From assembly GCF_014841135.1 (NCBI RefSeq), contig NZ_JACYTN010000009.1, positions 1 through 64,000 of the forward strand: a stretch of 64,000 nt of DNA, given 5' to 3'. The notes under the pieces were generated by a model. The model saw only the letters and a program-made list of their open reading frames with translations, was not told the origin of the DNA and did not search any database. This document shows, piece by piece, positions 8,662-16,902 of the stretch. Each line of letters begins with the position of its first letter. The first letter of the stretch is position 1. The stretch is from Paenibacillus arenosi (GTDB taxonomy: Bacteria > Bacillota > Bacilli > Paenibacillales > Paenibacillaceae). The position numbers and the translations under genes were made by a program.

Positions 8662-9384
8662 CTATTTCGTGAAAACGGGATTGAACAATCCTATTTTATC
8701 ACTATTATGTGCCTCTCCTTGAAGCTTCACTTGCAATTTCAGAACATTTTTCAGATCGATTTCAATATCTTTAGGGAAATCGCCTGCTTTGATCTTTTCC
8801 GTATATAGAACGTTATCATCGCCTAGAATTGTTACCGTTAGTGTAGATTTTGTACTTTTATTATCATCTGTCAAGCCAACTTTACTCTTAAAACTTTTAA
8901 CTTTTCCGTTTAGCGGGAATTCAATAGTTTGCCATGCATCTTCTTTAGAAAGGAAAGCTGTGGTCAGTGTCAAATAGTTCGAGTATTCATTGCCTACATT
9001 GTCCTTTATTGCACTGTTTGCATTATAAGCGTAAGAATAATGATTACGATCATATCCAGATTGAGCATTCATATGTTTAATATCGCGATCAAAGTACAGC
9101 TCGTTCTTACCTTCTGTCTCGCCGATATGTACCGTCTTCGTGCTACCATCCCATTTTACTTGTTGTTCTAGAGCTTTAGCGACAAATGCAAGTGGAACAT
9201 AGGTTGTTCCGTTATATAGAAACGGCTTGTCTTCCGCTGGCATTTTGGATACTTTATTAATTTTGATATCGTTAACACAATAAAATACTTCAATCATTTT
9301 ACCGCTTGCTGCAAACGCAGTAGCACCCGTAATCAATGATCCAACCGTCAAACCAATTACTAAGCCTTTAAATTTGTCCTTCAT
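8662..9384 (-). CDS. secreted protein with copper-amine-oxidase-like stalk domain and NPCBM-like domain
   Basis: A 240-residue protein with a signal peptide (M-K-D-K-F-K-G-L-V-I-G-L-T-V-G, cleavage likely after A-F-A-A). Residues ~27-95 match the stalk domain called copper amine oxidase N-terminal-like, common in Paenibacillus surface proteins: K-P-F-L-Y-N-G-T-T-Y-V-P-L-A-F-V-A-K-A-L and V-K-W-D-G-S-T-K-T-V. The C-terminal ~110 residues resemble the NPCBM/NEW2 carbohydrate-binding fold (Y-L-T-L-T-T-A-F, later L-T-V-T-I-L-G-D-D and L-K-L-Q-V-K-L). It is probably exported and binds cell-wall or other glycans. The ribosome site is modest. It ends at a shared terminator. Confidence 0.8.
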   Translation of the reverse strand: MKDKFKGLVIGLTVGSLITGATAFAASGKMIEVFYCVNDIKINKVSKMPAEDKPFLYNGTTYVPLAFVAKALEQQVKWDGSTKTVHIGETEGKNELYFDRDIKHMNAQSGYDRNHYSYAYNANSAIKDNVGNEYSNYLTLTTAFLSKEDAWQTIEFPLNGKVKSFKSKVGLTDDNKSTKSTLTVTILGDDNVLYTEKIKAGDFPKDIEIDLKNVLKLQVKLQGEAHNSDKIGLFNPVFTK

Positions 9385-9923
9385 CTCTTTCTAATCCCTT
9401 TTTATCGATAACATATAGAAAACATTGTTAAATATATCAGGAGTTAGTATGAAATTCCAAACATATATTGGAACAGATAGTACGATATAACTAGAGTCTA
9501 TAGGAAATTATACTCACTTCACTGAGATCTTGTACGATTGAAGGTAGCTTATGTAAACCGATACGGAACATCCTTTAGGCGAAATATAGCAAATTACAGG
9601 AAATAAAATGAGTGACAATAGGCTCTAACGAAATAGACGTTTGCTCGTTTGGCAAAAGAATGATGCCAGTACCGTTAACCGATTCTGCCTCTAGGAAATG
9701 AAATAGCTCTTGAGAGCCGACATCTGTATACCGAATCCGTATATTCAAGCATTATTGTTGGTTGCGAAATTCCGCCAAGATATTCTTTATCATTGGAGTC
9801 TCCGAAGCTTGCGGATAGTTGTACCTATTAACCCAGCTGCCAGCAGTCAAAAATCATTAGGCGCCCATATCCAATTTTTCCGAACCGCGTACACTATATA
9901 TAAAAGTTTCAGGAGATGGTTAT
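9385..9923. other. intergenic stretch, no gene supported
   Basis: This 539-bp gap separates two divergent genes and must hold both promoters. A short rightward open frame at 9710-10000 overlaps the HpaB start and has no ribosome site. No repeat, RNA gene or operator stood out. Confidence 0.5.
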
Positions 9924-11408
9924 ATGCCAATAAAAGACGGCAAGCAGTATGTCGAGCGTCTCGACGCATCGAAAGCCAGCGTCTGGATTCAAGGAAATAA
10001 AGTTACTGTCCCCGTGTCGAGCCACCCTGCGTTTGCCGGACTCATCTCTACTCAGGCTGAATTGTACGATATGCAAGGTCAATCAACATTACAAAAGGAT
10101 ATGACTTATAAATCACCGACAACAGGAGATCCGGTAGGAATGTCGTTTCTCATTCCTAAGTCGAAGTCAGACCTAAAGAAACGAAGAAAAATGATTGGAC
10201 GTTGGGCCGACGTTCATCATGGATTCCTCGGTCGTTCCCCGGATTATATGAATACGACAATGATGGCGTTCGGCGCAGCGGCGGAGCTGTTGTCCGAGAT
10301 TGATCCATCATATACCGCAAACATGAAAGCTTACTATGAATATTGCCGAGAAAACGACATTACATTGTCTCACGCTTTCATATTGCCTCATAAGGCAAGG
10401 TTAAGAACTTTGCCAGAAACGCATGAGCTGCCAGATGCGCCGACGGTTGTCGAAAACACGAAGGAAGGCTTGATCGTAAATGGCGCGTTTTTGCTCGCAA
10501 CACAAGGGGTTACGGCTGAGGAAATATTGGTGTACCCGACACCGCTACCTTCGCCTCACAAAGAAAATCCATATGCCTTCGGTTTCGCCATTCCTAATAA
10601 TTTGCCCGGCGTCAAATTTATTTGCCGAGAAAGCTTCGCCGCCGGAACATCGCGGTACGATTATCCGTTAAGCTCACGCTTTGAGGAAATGGATACGCTA
10701 GTTGTGCTTGATCATGTGCTTGTACCGCATGATCGGGTATTTACGTATGGCGATGCGCGGATAATGTCCCGTTTTTTCGAAAAAAGCCATTTTCATACGC
10801 ATGTAGGACACCAGGTGTTGTGCCGCGTTATTGCGAAGACCGAATTTTTTCTTGGGACGATTGAATTAATAATAGATACGTTAGGCTTGCGCACATACAC
10901 CCAGATTATTGAAAAAGCAGCGGAGGTGATCGCTACGCTAGAGTCGCTAAAGGGGCTACTCGTCGCTTCCGAAGCAAACGCGCGGCTGGATCAATGGGGT
11001 TCCATGCTGCCGGATTCCAGACCACTGTATGCTGCTAACTACTTGTTTCCGAAGTTGTTTCCTAAGATGATGGAAATCGTACAACTGCTAGGCGCGAGCA
11101 GCATCATTATGATTCCAAGCGAGCAAGATTTCGCATCCGAAGCGGCCGGAGATATCAACCGTTATTTGAGGGGCATCAACCTGGAGGCAAAGCGGAATGT
11201 AGGCCTATTCCGGCTCGTCTGGGAACTAAGCACAAGCTCGTTCGCCGGACGGCAAAGCTTATATGAACGGTTTTTTTTCGGCGATGCCATTAAAGTGGCT
11301 AACCGGTTGTATCACGGATATACGAATAAGGATGCATATGCCGCGAAGGTTGACAATTTTTTATCTGACTCCATAACAAAGAATTCATCTCAGGAACGAT
11401 TTCGCTGA
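9924..11408 (+). CDS. HpaB-type FADH2-dependent 4-hydroxyphenylacetate 3-monooxygenase family
   Basis: A 494-residue protein of the HpaB/PvcC/YoaI group, two-component flavin monooxygenases that hydroxylate or oxidise phenolic substrates with FADH2 supplied by a separate reductase. Family motifs are G-R-S-P-D-Y-M-N near residue 95, the long A-C-A-D-like linker region, and R-Y-D-Y-P-L-S-S-R-F-E-E-M-D-T-L-V-V (the E-x-D-A-x-x-V-F-D region, here V-V-L-D-H-V-L-V-P). Start ATG at 9924 follows CAGGAG. Length is normal. No HpaC-type flavin reductase or aromatic catabolic gene is nearby, so the reductase must be encoded elsewhere and the substrate is open. Codon use appears more GC-rich than in neighbours, a hint of separate ancestry. 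Confidence 0.87.
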   Translation: MPIKDGKQYVERLDASKASVWIQGNKVTVPVSSHPAFAGLISTQAELYDMQGQSTLQKDMTYKSPTTGDPVGMSFLIPKSKSDLKKRRKMIGRWADVHHGFLGRSPDYMNTTMMAFGAAAELLSEIDPSYTANMKAYYEYCRENDITLSHAFILPHKARLRTLPETHELPDAPTVVENTKEGLIVNGAFLLATQGVTAEEILVYPTPLPSPHKENPYAFGFAIPNNLPGVKFICRESFAAGTSRYDYPLSSRFEEMDTLVVLDHVLVPHDRVFTYGDARIMSRFFEKSHFHTHVGHQVLCRVIAKTEFFLGTIELIIDTLGLRTYTQIIEKAAEVIATLESLKGLLVASEANARLDQWGSMLPDSRPLYAANYLFPKLFPKMMEIVQLLGASSIIMIPSEQDFASEAAGDINRYLRGINLEAKRNVGLFRLVWELSTSSFAGRQSLYERFFFGDAIKVANRLYHGYTNKDAYAAKVDNFLSDSITKNSSQERFR

Positions 11409-11614
11409 ATTTTAATGCTTTAACGAACACGGACGAACTCAGACTTTCCTGAATAAATCAATTTCATTTCATGAATGCTCTTTCTGTTGATAGATATTTG
11501 ACAATGTACCGCGATAGATACCTATCTTCAAAGTCTCGTAGTTTGAAGGAAGCTAGAGACGAGGAAGATAAGGAAAATGAACTAGGGAGGTTTTAGGACC
11601 TTGTAATCCAACCT

Positions 11615-11799
11615 CTAACGGTCGCCCTTGACGTTATTAATGCGAGTTCGTTCAATTTCAAATTTTAATGGTCGTGAGCGCACTTATTTTAGCATTGATA
11701 GTAAATGATATCGATACCACAAACAAATAAGCTCACTGGCAACCGTTACATTTCAAAATGAGTAAATCGCCATCAAATAGCCACTGTGACGACCGTTAG
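11615..11799 (-). repeat. 185-bp intergenic repeat, copy A
   Basis: Bounded by perfect 10-bp inverted ends (CTAACGGTCG...CGACCGTTAG). Its reverse complement aligns with 60838-61022, which has exactly the same length. The shared internal strings are TGAGCTTATTTG-like and GCTAAAATAAG. Within the element the unit ACGGTTGCCA-N-GAGCTTATTT occurs twice forward and twice inverted, so a transcript could fold into a long nested hairpin. It lies in the 506-bp gap after the HpaB gene, which otherwise holds only a terminator. Confidence 0.75.
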
Positions 11800-11843
11800 T
11801 ATTAATGATAGAATCCCATCCATATTTACTAAATAACCGCACA

Positions 11844-11877
11844 AAAATACTCCCTTCTAGTAGCAAATAAAAGGGAG
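11844..11877 (-). terminator. terminator of the ssuBC-like operon
   Basis: On the minus strand CTCCCTT (11871-11877) pairs with AAGGGAG (11850-11856) and is followed by TATTTTTG, 38 bp past the permease stop. Confidence 0.75.
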
Positions 11878-11914
11878 CTTCCGTGCGCTTTTTTGTTACC
11901 TCTATTACCTCCAC

Positions 11915-12763
11915 TTACCCTTTATAATTATCCTGCCAATGCAGCAGCCGGCTCTCTAGCACTCTCACCAACGAATCCGACAACTTCCCTACCGCTGCAA
12001 ACAGTAAAATACCTAGAAAAATCACTTCCGTGCGCATAAACGAGCGAGCTTCTTGAATCAGATAACCGATTCCTGCATCTGCCCCCATTAGCTCAGCCAC
12101 AACCAAGCACATCCACGCGATACTTAACGAGAGCCGCAAGCCAAGCAGCACATTGGGCAGCGCAGATGGAAGAACGAGCTTCGTCACTTGCTGGACGCGA
12201 CTGAACTCAAGCACCCGCGTGACATCGAACAGCTTGCTATCGACGTTCCTAGCCCCCAGAAAAGTATTCACATACATCGGGAAAAATGCACCCAATGAGA
12301 TAAGCAGCACCTTCGACAACTCACCAAACCCAAACCACAAAATAAACAATGGCGTGATCGCTAGCAGCGGAATGGCGCGCAGCATTTGCACGGTGGGATT
12401 AATATACTGCTCTGCCCGCTGAAACATCCCTACGAATAGACCAATGAATAGACCGCTAACACCGCCAATTGTGAAGCCTAATAGTGCTCGGACAATACTA
12501 ATCTTTAAATGATGAAATAGTTCTCCTGAGGAAATCATTTCGATAAAAGTTTGAAAAATGAGCGATGGCGGTGGAAACAATTGCGACGGAATGATCTCAT
12601 TGGTGCTAAGAATCTGCCAAGTTAAGAGAACAGAAACTGGCAGCAAGGCTCCACGCAAAATTGAAAGATTGAGCTTAGCTTTCTTCTCCTTTTTGCTGCT
12701 CCACGACGGACGGTGAGAAATCGGGTTTGCGGCGGGAATAGCATGGTTAGATGTTTTGCTCAT
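11915..12763 (-). CDS. ABC transporter permease, SsuC/TauC/NrtB type
   Basis: About 282 residues with six predicted membrane segments and the binding-protein-dependent permease loop that docks on the ATPase (E-F-S-R-V-Q-Q-V-T-K-L-V-L-P-S-A-L-P). The family imports sulfonates, taurine, nitrate or pyrimidine precursors. The hydrophobic part begins near residue 40. The ATG at 12763 (M-S-K-T-S-N) is chosen, with GGAG 11 bases before it; a TTG start at 12808 overlapping the ATPase stop is the alternative. The ATPase gene lies directly upstream and the lipoprotein binding protein is encoded on the other strand at 15021. Confidence 0.88.
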   Translation of the reverse strand: MSKTSNHAIPAANPISHRPSWSSKKEKKAKLNLSILRGALLPVSVLLTWQILSTNEIIPSQLFPPPSLIFQTFIEMISSGELFHHLKISIVRALLGFTIGGVSGLFIGLFVGMFQRAEQYINPTVQMLRAIPLLAITPLFILWFGFGELSKVLLISLGAFFPMYVNTFLGARNVDSKLFDVTRVLEFSRVQQVTKLVLPSALPNVLLGLRLSLSIAWMCLVVAELMGADAGIGYLIQEARSFMRTEVIFLGILLFAAVGKLSDSLVRVLESRLLHWQDNYKG

Positions 12764-12795
12764 CGATATCGACGCTCCATTCCATTCTTCTGAAG

Positions 12796-13566
12796 TTATA
12801 TTTGCCAATCCTGTTTATCGACTGTTTCATGCTCCAACAGAGCGATGAGCTTCGCCCTTAGCTCTTGAAAAGCTTTGCCTGAGCGCTTGCGTGGGTAAGG
12901 CAGATCAATAGGGATGTTTGCCTTAATTCTTCCGGGTTTTGTATCCAGCACAATAACCCGATTTGATAAAAATAACGACTCATCGATATCATGAGTGACT
13001 AGCACCATAGTTGTGCGATTGCTTCTCCAAATATCTAGCAAGGCCTCCTGCATGTGATTACGGGTAAAGGCATCTAAAGCACCAAATGGCTCATCCAACA
13101 ATAGCACCTTTGGACTCCGCAGCAGTGCCCGTGCGATGGCAACTCGCTGTGACATACCGCCTGATAGCTGCTTCGGATAACTCTTTTCAAAGCCATTCAA
13201 CTTTACGAGCGAGATTAGCTCATCTACTTTTTGTCTAATGGAAGCATCCTTTAACGAAAGCTCAGCCGCTATATTTTGCTCCACCGTCAACCATGGGAAC
13301 AAGCGATGTTCTTGAAAAATAAAACCTTTTTCTTGAGAAGGAGCTTTCACTGGTTCACCCGCGAGCAGCACTTCCCCCGTATAATCCACATCTAGACCGG
13401 CAATGATTTTGAGCAGTGTGCTTTTGCCACACCCGCTCGGTCCAATTAACGTTATAAATTCACCTGTTTTAATCGTTAAATGAATATGATCCAGAACATG
13501 CGTCGTTGTATCAGCGGAATAAAATGTTTTATTTAACTCCGATAATTCCAGCATTGCATTTGACAT
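12796..13566 (-). CDS. ABC transporter ATP-binding protein, SsuB/TauB type
   Basis: A 256-residue ATPase: Walker [10 protein letters not shown] near residue 43, Q-loop [10 protein letters not shown] (the W-L-T after the Q-loop is typical of the nitrate/sulfonate/taurine group), signature L-S-G-G-M-S-Q-R, Walker [13 protein letters not shown] and H-loop V-T-H-D-I-D-E. GGGGAGG precedes the ATG at 13566. It is the first gene after a 145-nt leader with a strong terminator hairpin, so expression probably depends on read-through. Confidence 0.92.
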   Translation of the reverse strand: MSNAMLELSELNKTFYSADTTTHVLDHIHLTIKTGEFITLIGPSGCGKSTLLKIIAGLDVDYTGEVLLAGEPVKAPSQEKGFIFQEHRLFPWLTVEQNIAAELSLKDASIRQKVDELISLVKLNGFEKSYPKQLSGGMSQRVAIARALLRSPKVLLLDEPFGALDAFTRNHMQEALLDIWRSNRTTMVLVTHDIDESLFLSNRVIVLDTKPGRIKANIPIDLPYPRKRSGKAFQELRAKLIALLEHETVDKQDWQI

Positions 13567-13590
13567 AATCCGCTTCCTCCCCTTCTTATC

Positions 13591-13711
13591 AAAAATAAAA
13601 AGAGACCCACCAACGGTACAGCCTAATTTCAGGCTTGCTCGTTGATGAATCTCTAGATGTCTAGTCGATTCGGTAACTATTTCATTCCAATCGTATAGGG
13701 CCAGTTCGTTT
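13591..13711 (-). promoter_or_regulatory. attenuator-like leader of the ssuBC-type operon
   Basis: Between the predicted start (~13711) and the ATPase gene the leader can form a terminator: AGAGA..ATCAACG (minus strand, 13655-13641) pairs with CGTTGGT..TCTCT (13615-13601), with an inner AGCCT/AGGCT stem, then TTTTTATTTTT. An alternative hairpin, GAATC-N2-CTAGA-N2-TCTAG-N-GATTC (13671-13647), uses the same bases as the 5' arm of the terminator. The two folds exclude each other, as in riboswitches and protein-controlled attenuators. It does not match the SAM-I, T-box or guanidine-I (ykkC) consensus as far as can be judged by eye. The class is unknown. Confidence 0.65.
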
Positions 13712-13717
13712 CAGGAG

Positions 13718-13746
13718 ATTTTAGCATCGCCCTATCCCACTGTCAA
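13718..13746 (-). promoter_or_regulatory. sigma-A-type promoter for the ssuBC-like operon
   Basis: On the minus strand TTGACA (13746-13741), a 17-base spacer and TAAAAT (13723-13718). The spacing and -35 box are ideal. Confidence 0.75.
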
Positions 13747-13784
13747 TATCCTTGTATTATAATCGGATTAATTTGAATTAACGA

Positions 13785-13813
13785 TTGACACACCTCGATC
13801 CAGTTGGTATCAT
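13785..13813 (+). promoter_or_regulatory. sigma-A-type promoter for the tauD-like operon
   Basis: TTGACA (13785-13790), a 17-base spacer and TATCAT (13808-13813). It points away from the minus-strand promoter 40 bp to the left and leaves a long leader (~200 nt) before the dioxygenase gene, containing the near-palindrome TACATGTTGACCAACATGTA at about 13906-13925 before a T-run; this may be a second attenuator. Confidence 0.7.
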
Positions 13814-14018
13814 TTCCCTATTCAAATATAGACTGGCTAATTAGTTACGTAGTGAACTGAAAACGATACGAGCGATGAATCCACTGGACGACCAGAGATT
13901 CAACGTACATGTTGACCAACATGTATGTTGGATCTTTTTTTGTTTTCCACACTTCGTATTACGAATTAAAAAGTCCAATTCGTCTGTTACCTACTATTAA
14001 CGATCAGGAGTGATGATG

Positions 14019-14951
14019 ATGACACAACAAATCGATATTATTGAAACGTTATCCAGAGACTACCTTCCTGAAAGAAATAAAATATCCGGTGCCCGTAAGC
14101 TGCATCGTCTGCCAGAAGGACAGGAAAGCCCTCCGTATAACCTGTTTCAGCTTAAGCCGCTCGGTCCGCTAATTGGTGCAGAGATTGAAGGAATTGATTT
14201 TAGAACTCCCCTGCTACCCGAAGTAAAAGCAGAGATAAACCGTGCCTTGCTTGAGTGGAAGGTGCTCTTCTTCCGCAATCAGGACATTACAAGCGAGCAA
14301 CATGTTGCATTTGCGAAACAATGGGGCGATTTGGAATCCCATCCTTTCTTGCCGCAAGGCGATCAGGAAGCAATAGCTCGGTTTGCGAAAGATGAGAAAG
14401 TAACTGGGATGGAAAATATATGGCATACCGATGTCACATGGCGTCTCAACCCTGCGCTTGGTGCCGTGCTCCGGATGGTCGAAGCCCCTACATATGGCGG
14501 AGATACACTGTGGGCAGATACAGCCGCTGCCTACGATAATTTGCCGGATGATATTAAGGAGAGGATTGATGGGCTCACAGCCATACATGATTTCACGCCG
14601 ACATTCGGGCGTCGCCTTTCTCCAGATTTGTTAGTCATTAAACAAGACGAATATCCTGCTGCTGAACATCCAATTGTACGCACCCACCCAGAAACAGGCC
14701 GTAAAACGTTATTCGTCAATGCAGCGTTCACCATTCGCATTGTTGGATTAGAGCCTGAAGAAAGCGAACAGCTGCTCCAATATTTATTTCAGCAGGCACA
14801 TACACCTGAATATCAAATTCGTTATAAATGGCAAGCAAATACGATTGCATTTTGGGATAACCGAGCGACACAGCATTATGCCGTATCGGACTATTTCCCG
14901 AATCGTCGCGTTGTTGAAAGAGTCTCCATTGTAGGCGACATACCATATTAA
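14019..14951 (+). CDS. TauD/TfdA-family Fe(II)/2-oxoglutarate dioxygenase
   Basis: A 310-residue dioxygenase. The iron-binding facial triad is visible as H-T-D (N-I-W-H-T-D-V-T-W near residue 136) and the distal His in W-D-N-R-A-T-Q-H-Y-A; the 2-oxoglutarate-binding Arg is in N-R-R-V-V-E-R. Members cleave taurine, other sulfonates or sulfate esters to release sulfite or sulfate. Of several consecutive start codons (GTG ATG ATG ATG) the last, at 14019, is 8 bases from AGGAG. The binding protein gene follows 69 bp downstream. Together with the leftward ATPase and permease this looks like a sulfur-scavenging locus; the exact substrate is inferred only by context. Confidence 0.9.
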   Translation: MTQQIDIIETLSRDYLPERNKISGARKLHRLPEGQESPPYNLFQLKPLGPLIGAEIEGIDFRTPLLPEVKAEINRALLEWKVLFFRNQDITSEQHVAFAKQWGDLESHPFLPQGDQEAIARFAKDEKVTGMENIWHTDVTWRLNPALGAVLRMVEAPTYGGDTLWADTAAAYDNLPDDIKERIDGLTAIHDFTPTFGRRLSPDLLVIKQDEYPAAEHPIVRTHPETGRKTLFVNAAFTIRIVGLEPEESEQLLQYLFQQAHTPEYQIRYKWQANTIAFWDNRATQHYAVSDYFPNRRVVERVSIVGDIPY

Positions 14952-15020
14952 ACGCTTATTAAACGTATAGAACTTTTCATGTAATATGTCATGTGAGAAA
15001 CGGAAACGGAGATGCCGCCT

Positions 15021-16043
15021 ATGAAAAAATCTAAGCAAACGAAAGCTGCTTATGTCATCAGTTTCGCAGTGCTTCTTCTTATACTCGCGGCTGGCTGCTC
15101 AGATACCGGCGGCAATAAGGCTAGTTCTACAGCTGCTGATGGTGTAGCAGCTAAGGAAAAAATCAAGGTCAATGTAGCGATCAATGGGAGCCTCAACGCG
15201 CTTGTCATTTTAAAAAATAAGGGCTGGTTGGAAGAGGAATTTAAAGCATTGAATGCAGAAGTCGTATGGAGTGAGTTCTCTAGTGGCCCTCCTATACTCG
15301 AATCATTGTCTGCGAAACGTGTGGATCTATCTCTACTAGGAGATGGAGCAACCATTAGCGGAGCATCGGCTGGGCTGCCTTTTCAAGTTATCGCCTTGCT
15401 ATCCAAAGGAGCCAAGTTTAACGCCATACTCGTTCCACCAGATAGCCCCATTCAAAGCGTTAAAGACTTGAAAGGAAAGAAAGTTGGACTCGCCAAAGGT
15501 ACAACGGCACACGTCTATCTTCTAAAAGTGCTCGCTACATACGGTCTATCTATCGATGATGTCGAACTTATTAACTTGCAGCCAGACGATGGCGCAGCAG
15601 CGTTTGCCAGCGGACAATTGGATGCGTGGGGAACTTGGGACCCCCATATTACGAATTTAACCAAAACGAATAAGGCGCGTACGATCGCATGGGACGAAGA
15701 CAACATATTGGCCCCTTCCTCCTTGATCGGCCGCACCGAGTTTCTTAACGAGCATCCCAAAGTCGTTACTACTTTCTTGAAGTCTTACAAGAGAGCTATT
15801 GACTGGATGAATACTAATCAAGAAGAAACAGCTGCAATCTTCGCGGATCGAGTAAAAATACCAAAAGATATCATGAAATCTCTCGTTGCGAATTTATCAT
15901 TTACCGTGTCTGGATACACAAACGAAGCCTTGCAAGCTCAGCAGCAATCTGCTGATCAATTGCTAGAGCATGGCTTTATTAAGAAGAAGCTCGATTTCCA
16001 GTCCGTTGTAAATAATGAATGGATTGAAAAGGTTGCTAAATAA
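15021..16043 (+). CDS. SsuA/TauA-type substrate-binding lipoprotein
   Basis: A 340-residue protein with a lipoprotein signal peptide ending L-I-L-A-A-G-C-S (Cys is the lipidated residue), so it is membrane-anchored outside the cell. The body is an NMT1/SsuA-type periplasmic-binding fold: V-N-V-A-I-N-G-S-L-N-A-L-V at the first strand, D-L-S-L-L-G-D-G-A and L-K-G-K-K-V-G-L-A-K-G-T-T-A-H in the hinge region. The ATG at 15021 follows GGAG at 9 bases. It supplies substrate to the ATPase/permease encoded leftward at 11915-13566, and ends at a strong terminator. Confidence 0.9.
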   Translation: MKKSKQTKAAYVISFAVLLLILAAGCSDTGGNKASSTAADGVAAKEKIKVNVAINGSLNALVILKNKGWLEEEFKALNAEVVWSEFSSGPPILESLSAKRVDLSLLGDGATISGASAGLPFQVIALLSKGAKFNAILVPPDSPIQSVKDLKGKKVGLAKGTTAHVYLLKVLATYGLSIDDVELINLQPDDGAAAFASGQLDAWGTWDPHITNLTKTNKARTIAWDEDNILAPSSLIGRTEFLNEHPKVVTTFLKSYKRAIDWMNTNQEETAAIFADRVKIPKDIMKSLVANLSFTVSGYTNEALQAQQQSADQLLEHGFIKKKLDFQSVVNNEWIEKVAK

Positions 16044-16120
16044 ATTGCAGCCCTTCCCCACTCTACCTTCATTCACCCTCCCCATTAAGGTAGACAATTG
16101 ACTAACCCCTCATTAAACAG

Positions 16121-16147
16121 CCAACTGCCGCCCCCATCGGTAGTTGG
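16121..16147 (+). terminator. terminator after the binding-protein gene
   Basis: CCAACTGCCG (16121-16130) pairs with CGGTAGTTGG (16138-16147), followed by TTGATTATTAT. The rest of the 318-bp gap to 16362 shows nothing further. Confidence 0.8.
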
Positions 16148-16361
16148 TTGATTATTATATTGAACGATATCTGAGTTATCTTTTAAAATTAGTAGATATT
16201 GTAGAATCGAAATGATGCAGAATCAGGCATCGGTCAGTTTCCAGTGGGCAATTCAGCTCTACAGTTCTCTACTAACTCCAACTTTTTTTGAAATACATAT
16301 CATATATTTCAAAAAATTCTTTAATGAGAATTTGCGGCCATGCTTCATAAGATGCTTTTTT

Positions 16362-16877
16362 TTAGATCTGCAAATTATTTGGAAACAACTTCTCAACAAT
16401 TACAACATCAAGCCATTTACCATCTAGTTGACTATGCTTTTCATACACGCCAACTTCTCTGAAACCCAAACTATTACACAACTGTCGGCTCCCTATATTG
16501 TAGTCAAAGATACGCGAAAGCAGTTTCCAGTAATGAAGCTTCTCACATTCCTCTATAAGTGCGCCTAGAAGTTGCTTGCCTATTCCTTTTCCTCTGTAAT
16601 TCTGGTGAATGTAAATCGAGAATTCCCCTACGCCTTTATAGCATGCTCTTGTTTCACGGTATGAGGAAACATAAGCTGTGCCCACTATTACATTATCGCT
16701 AACGCCAACTAAAATAGGATATTGATTCCCTGAGTCCTCAATCCACTTCACTCTGTTTTCAATCGTTTTCGGTTCGCTCTCAAATGTCGAGTTTCGCTCA
16801 TGAACAATATTATAGTTATAAATATCGGCTAATTCAGCTGCGTCCTCTATCGTGGCTCTTCGTACCTCGATCTTCAT
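16362..16877 (-). CDS. GNAT acetyltransferase of the phosphinothricin/arsinothricin (ArsN1-like) group
   Basis: A 171-residue protein with the phosphinothricin acetyltransferase pattern: opening I-E-V-R-R-A-T-I-E-D-A-A-E-L-A-D-I-Y-N, T-F-E-S-E-P, motif A Y-R-G-K-G-I-G-K-Q-L-L and C-terminal G-F-R-E-V-G-V-Y-E-K-H. Relatives in arsenic loci (ArsN1) acetylate the organoarsenical antibiotic arsinothricin, and the position here, last gene of an arsR operon, favours that role over herbicide detoxification. The ATG at 16877 follows a GGAAGGGGAAG stretch; it lies 25 bp beyond the stop of the flavoprotein gene. Substrate is inferred from context only. Confidence 0.75.
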   Translation of the reverse strand: MKIEVRRATIEDAAELADIYNYNIVHERNSTFESEPKTIENRVKWIEDSGNQYPILVGVSDNVIVGTAYVSSYRETRACYKGVGEFSIYIHQNYRGKGIGKQLLGALIEECEKLHYWKLLSRIFDYNIGSRQLCNSLGFREVGVYEKHSQLDGKWLDVVIVEKLFPNNLQI

Positions 16878-16902
16878 AATGCTTCCCCTTCCCATGGGAT
16901 GA

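Noticed and set aside
9710-10000. Rightward open frame of 96 codons before the HpaB gene
   Set aside because: Overlaps the HpaB start in another frame, with no ribosome site and no recognisable protein pattern.
11615-11799. Insertion sequence
   Set aside because: Too short for a transposase and no open frame; treated as a miniature repeat.
13567-13720. SAM-I riboswitch, T-box or guanidine-I riboswitch in the ssu-type leader
   Set aside because: A short ACTGGCCC string recalls the S-box, but the conserved kink-turn and flanking blocks are absent; no T-box GGTGGNACCGCG and no ykkC core could be found. Kept as an unclassified attenuator.
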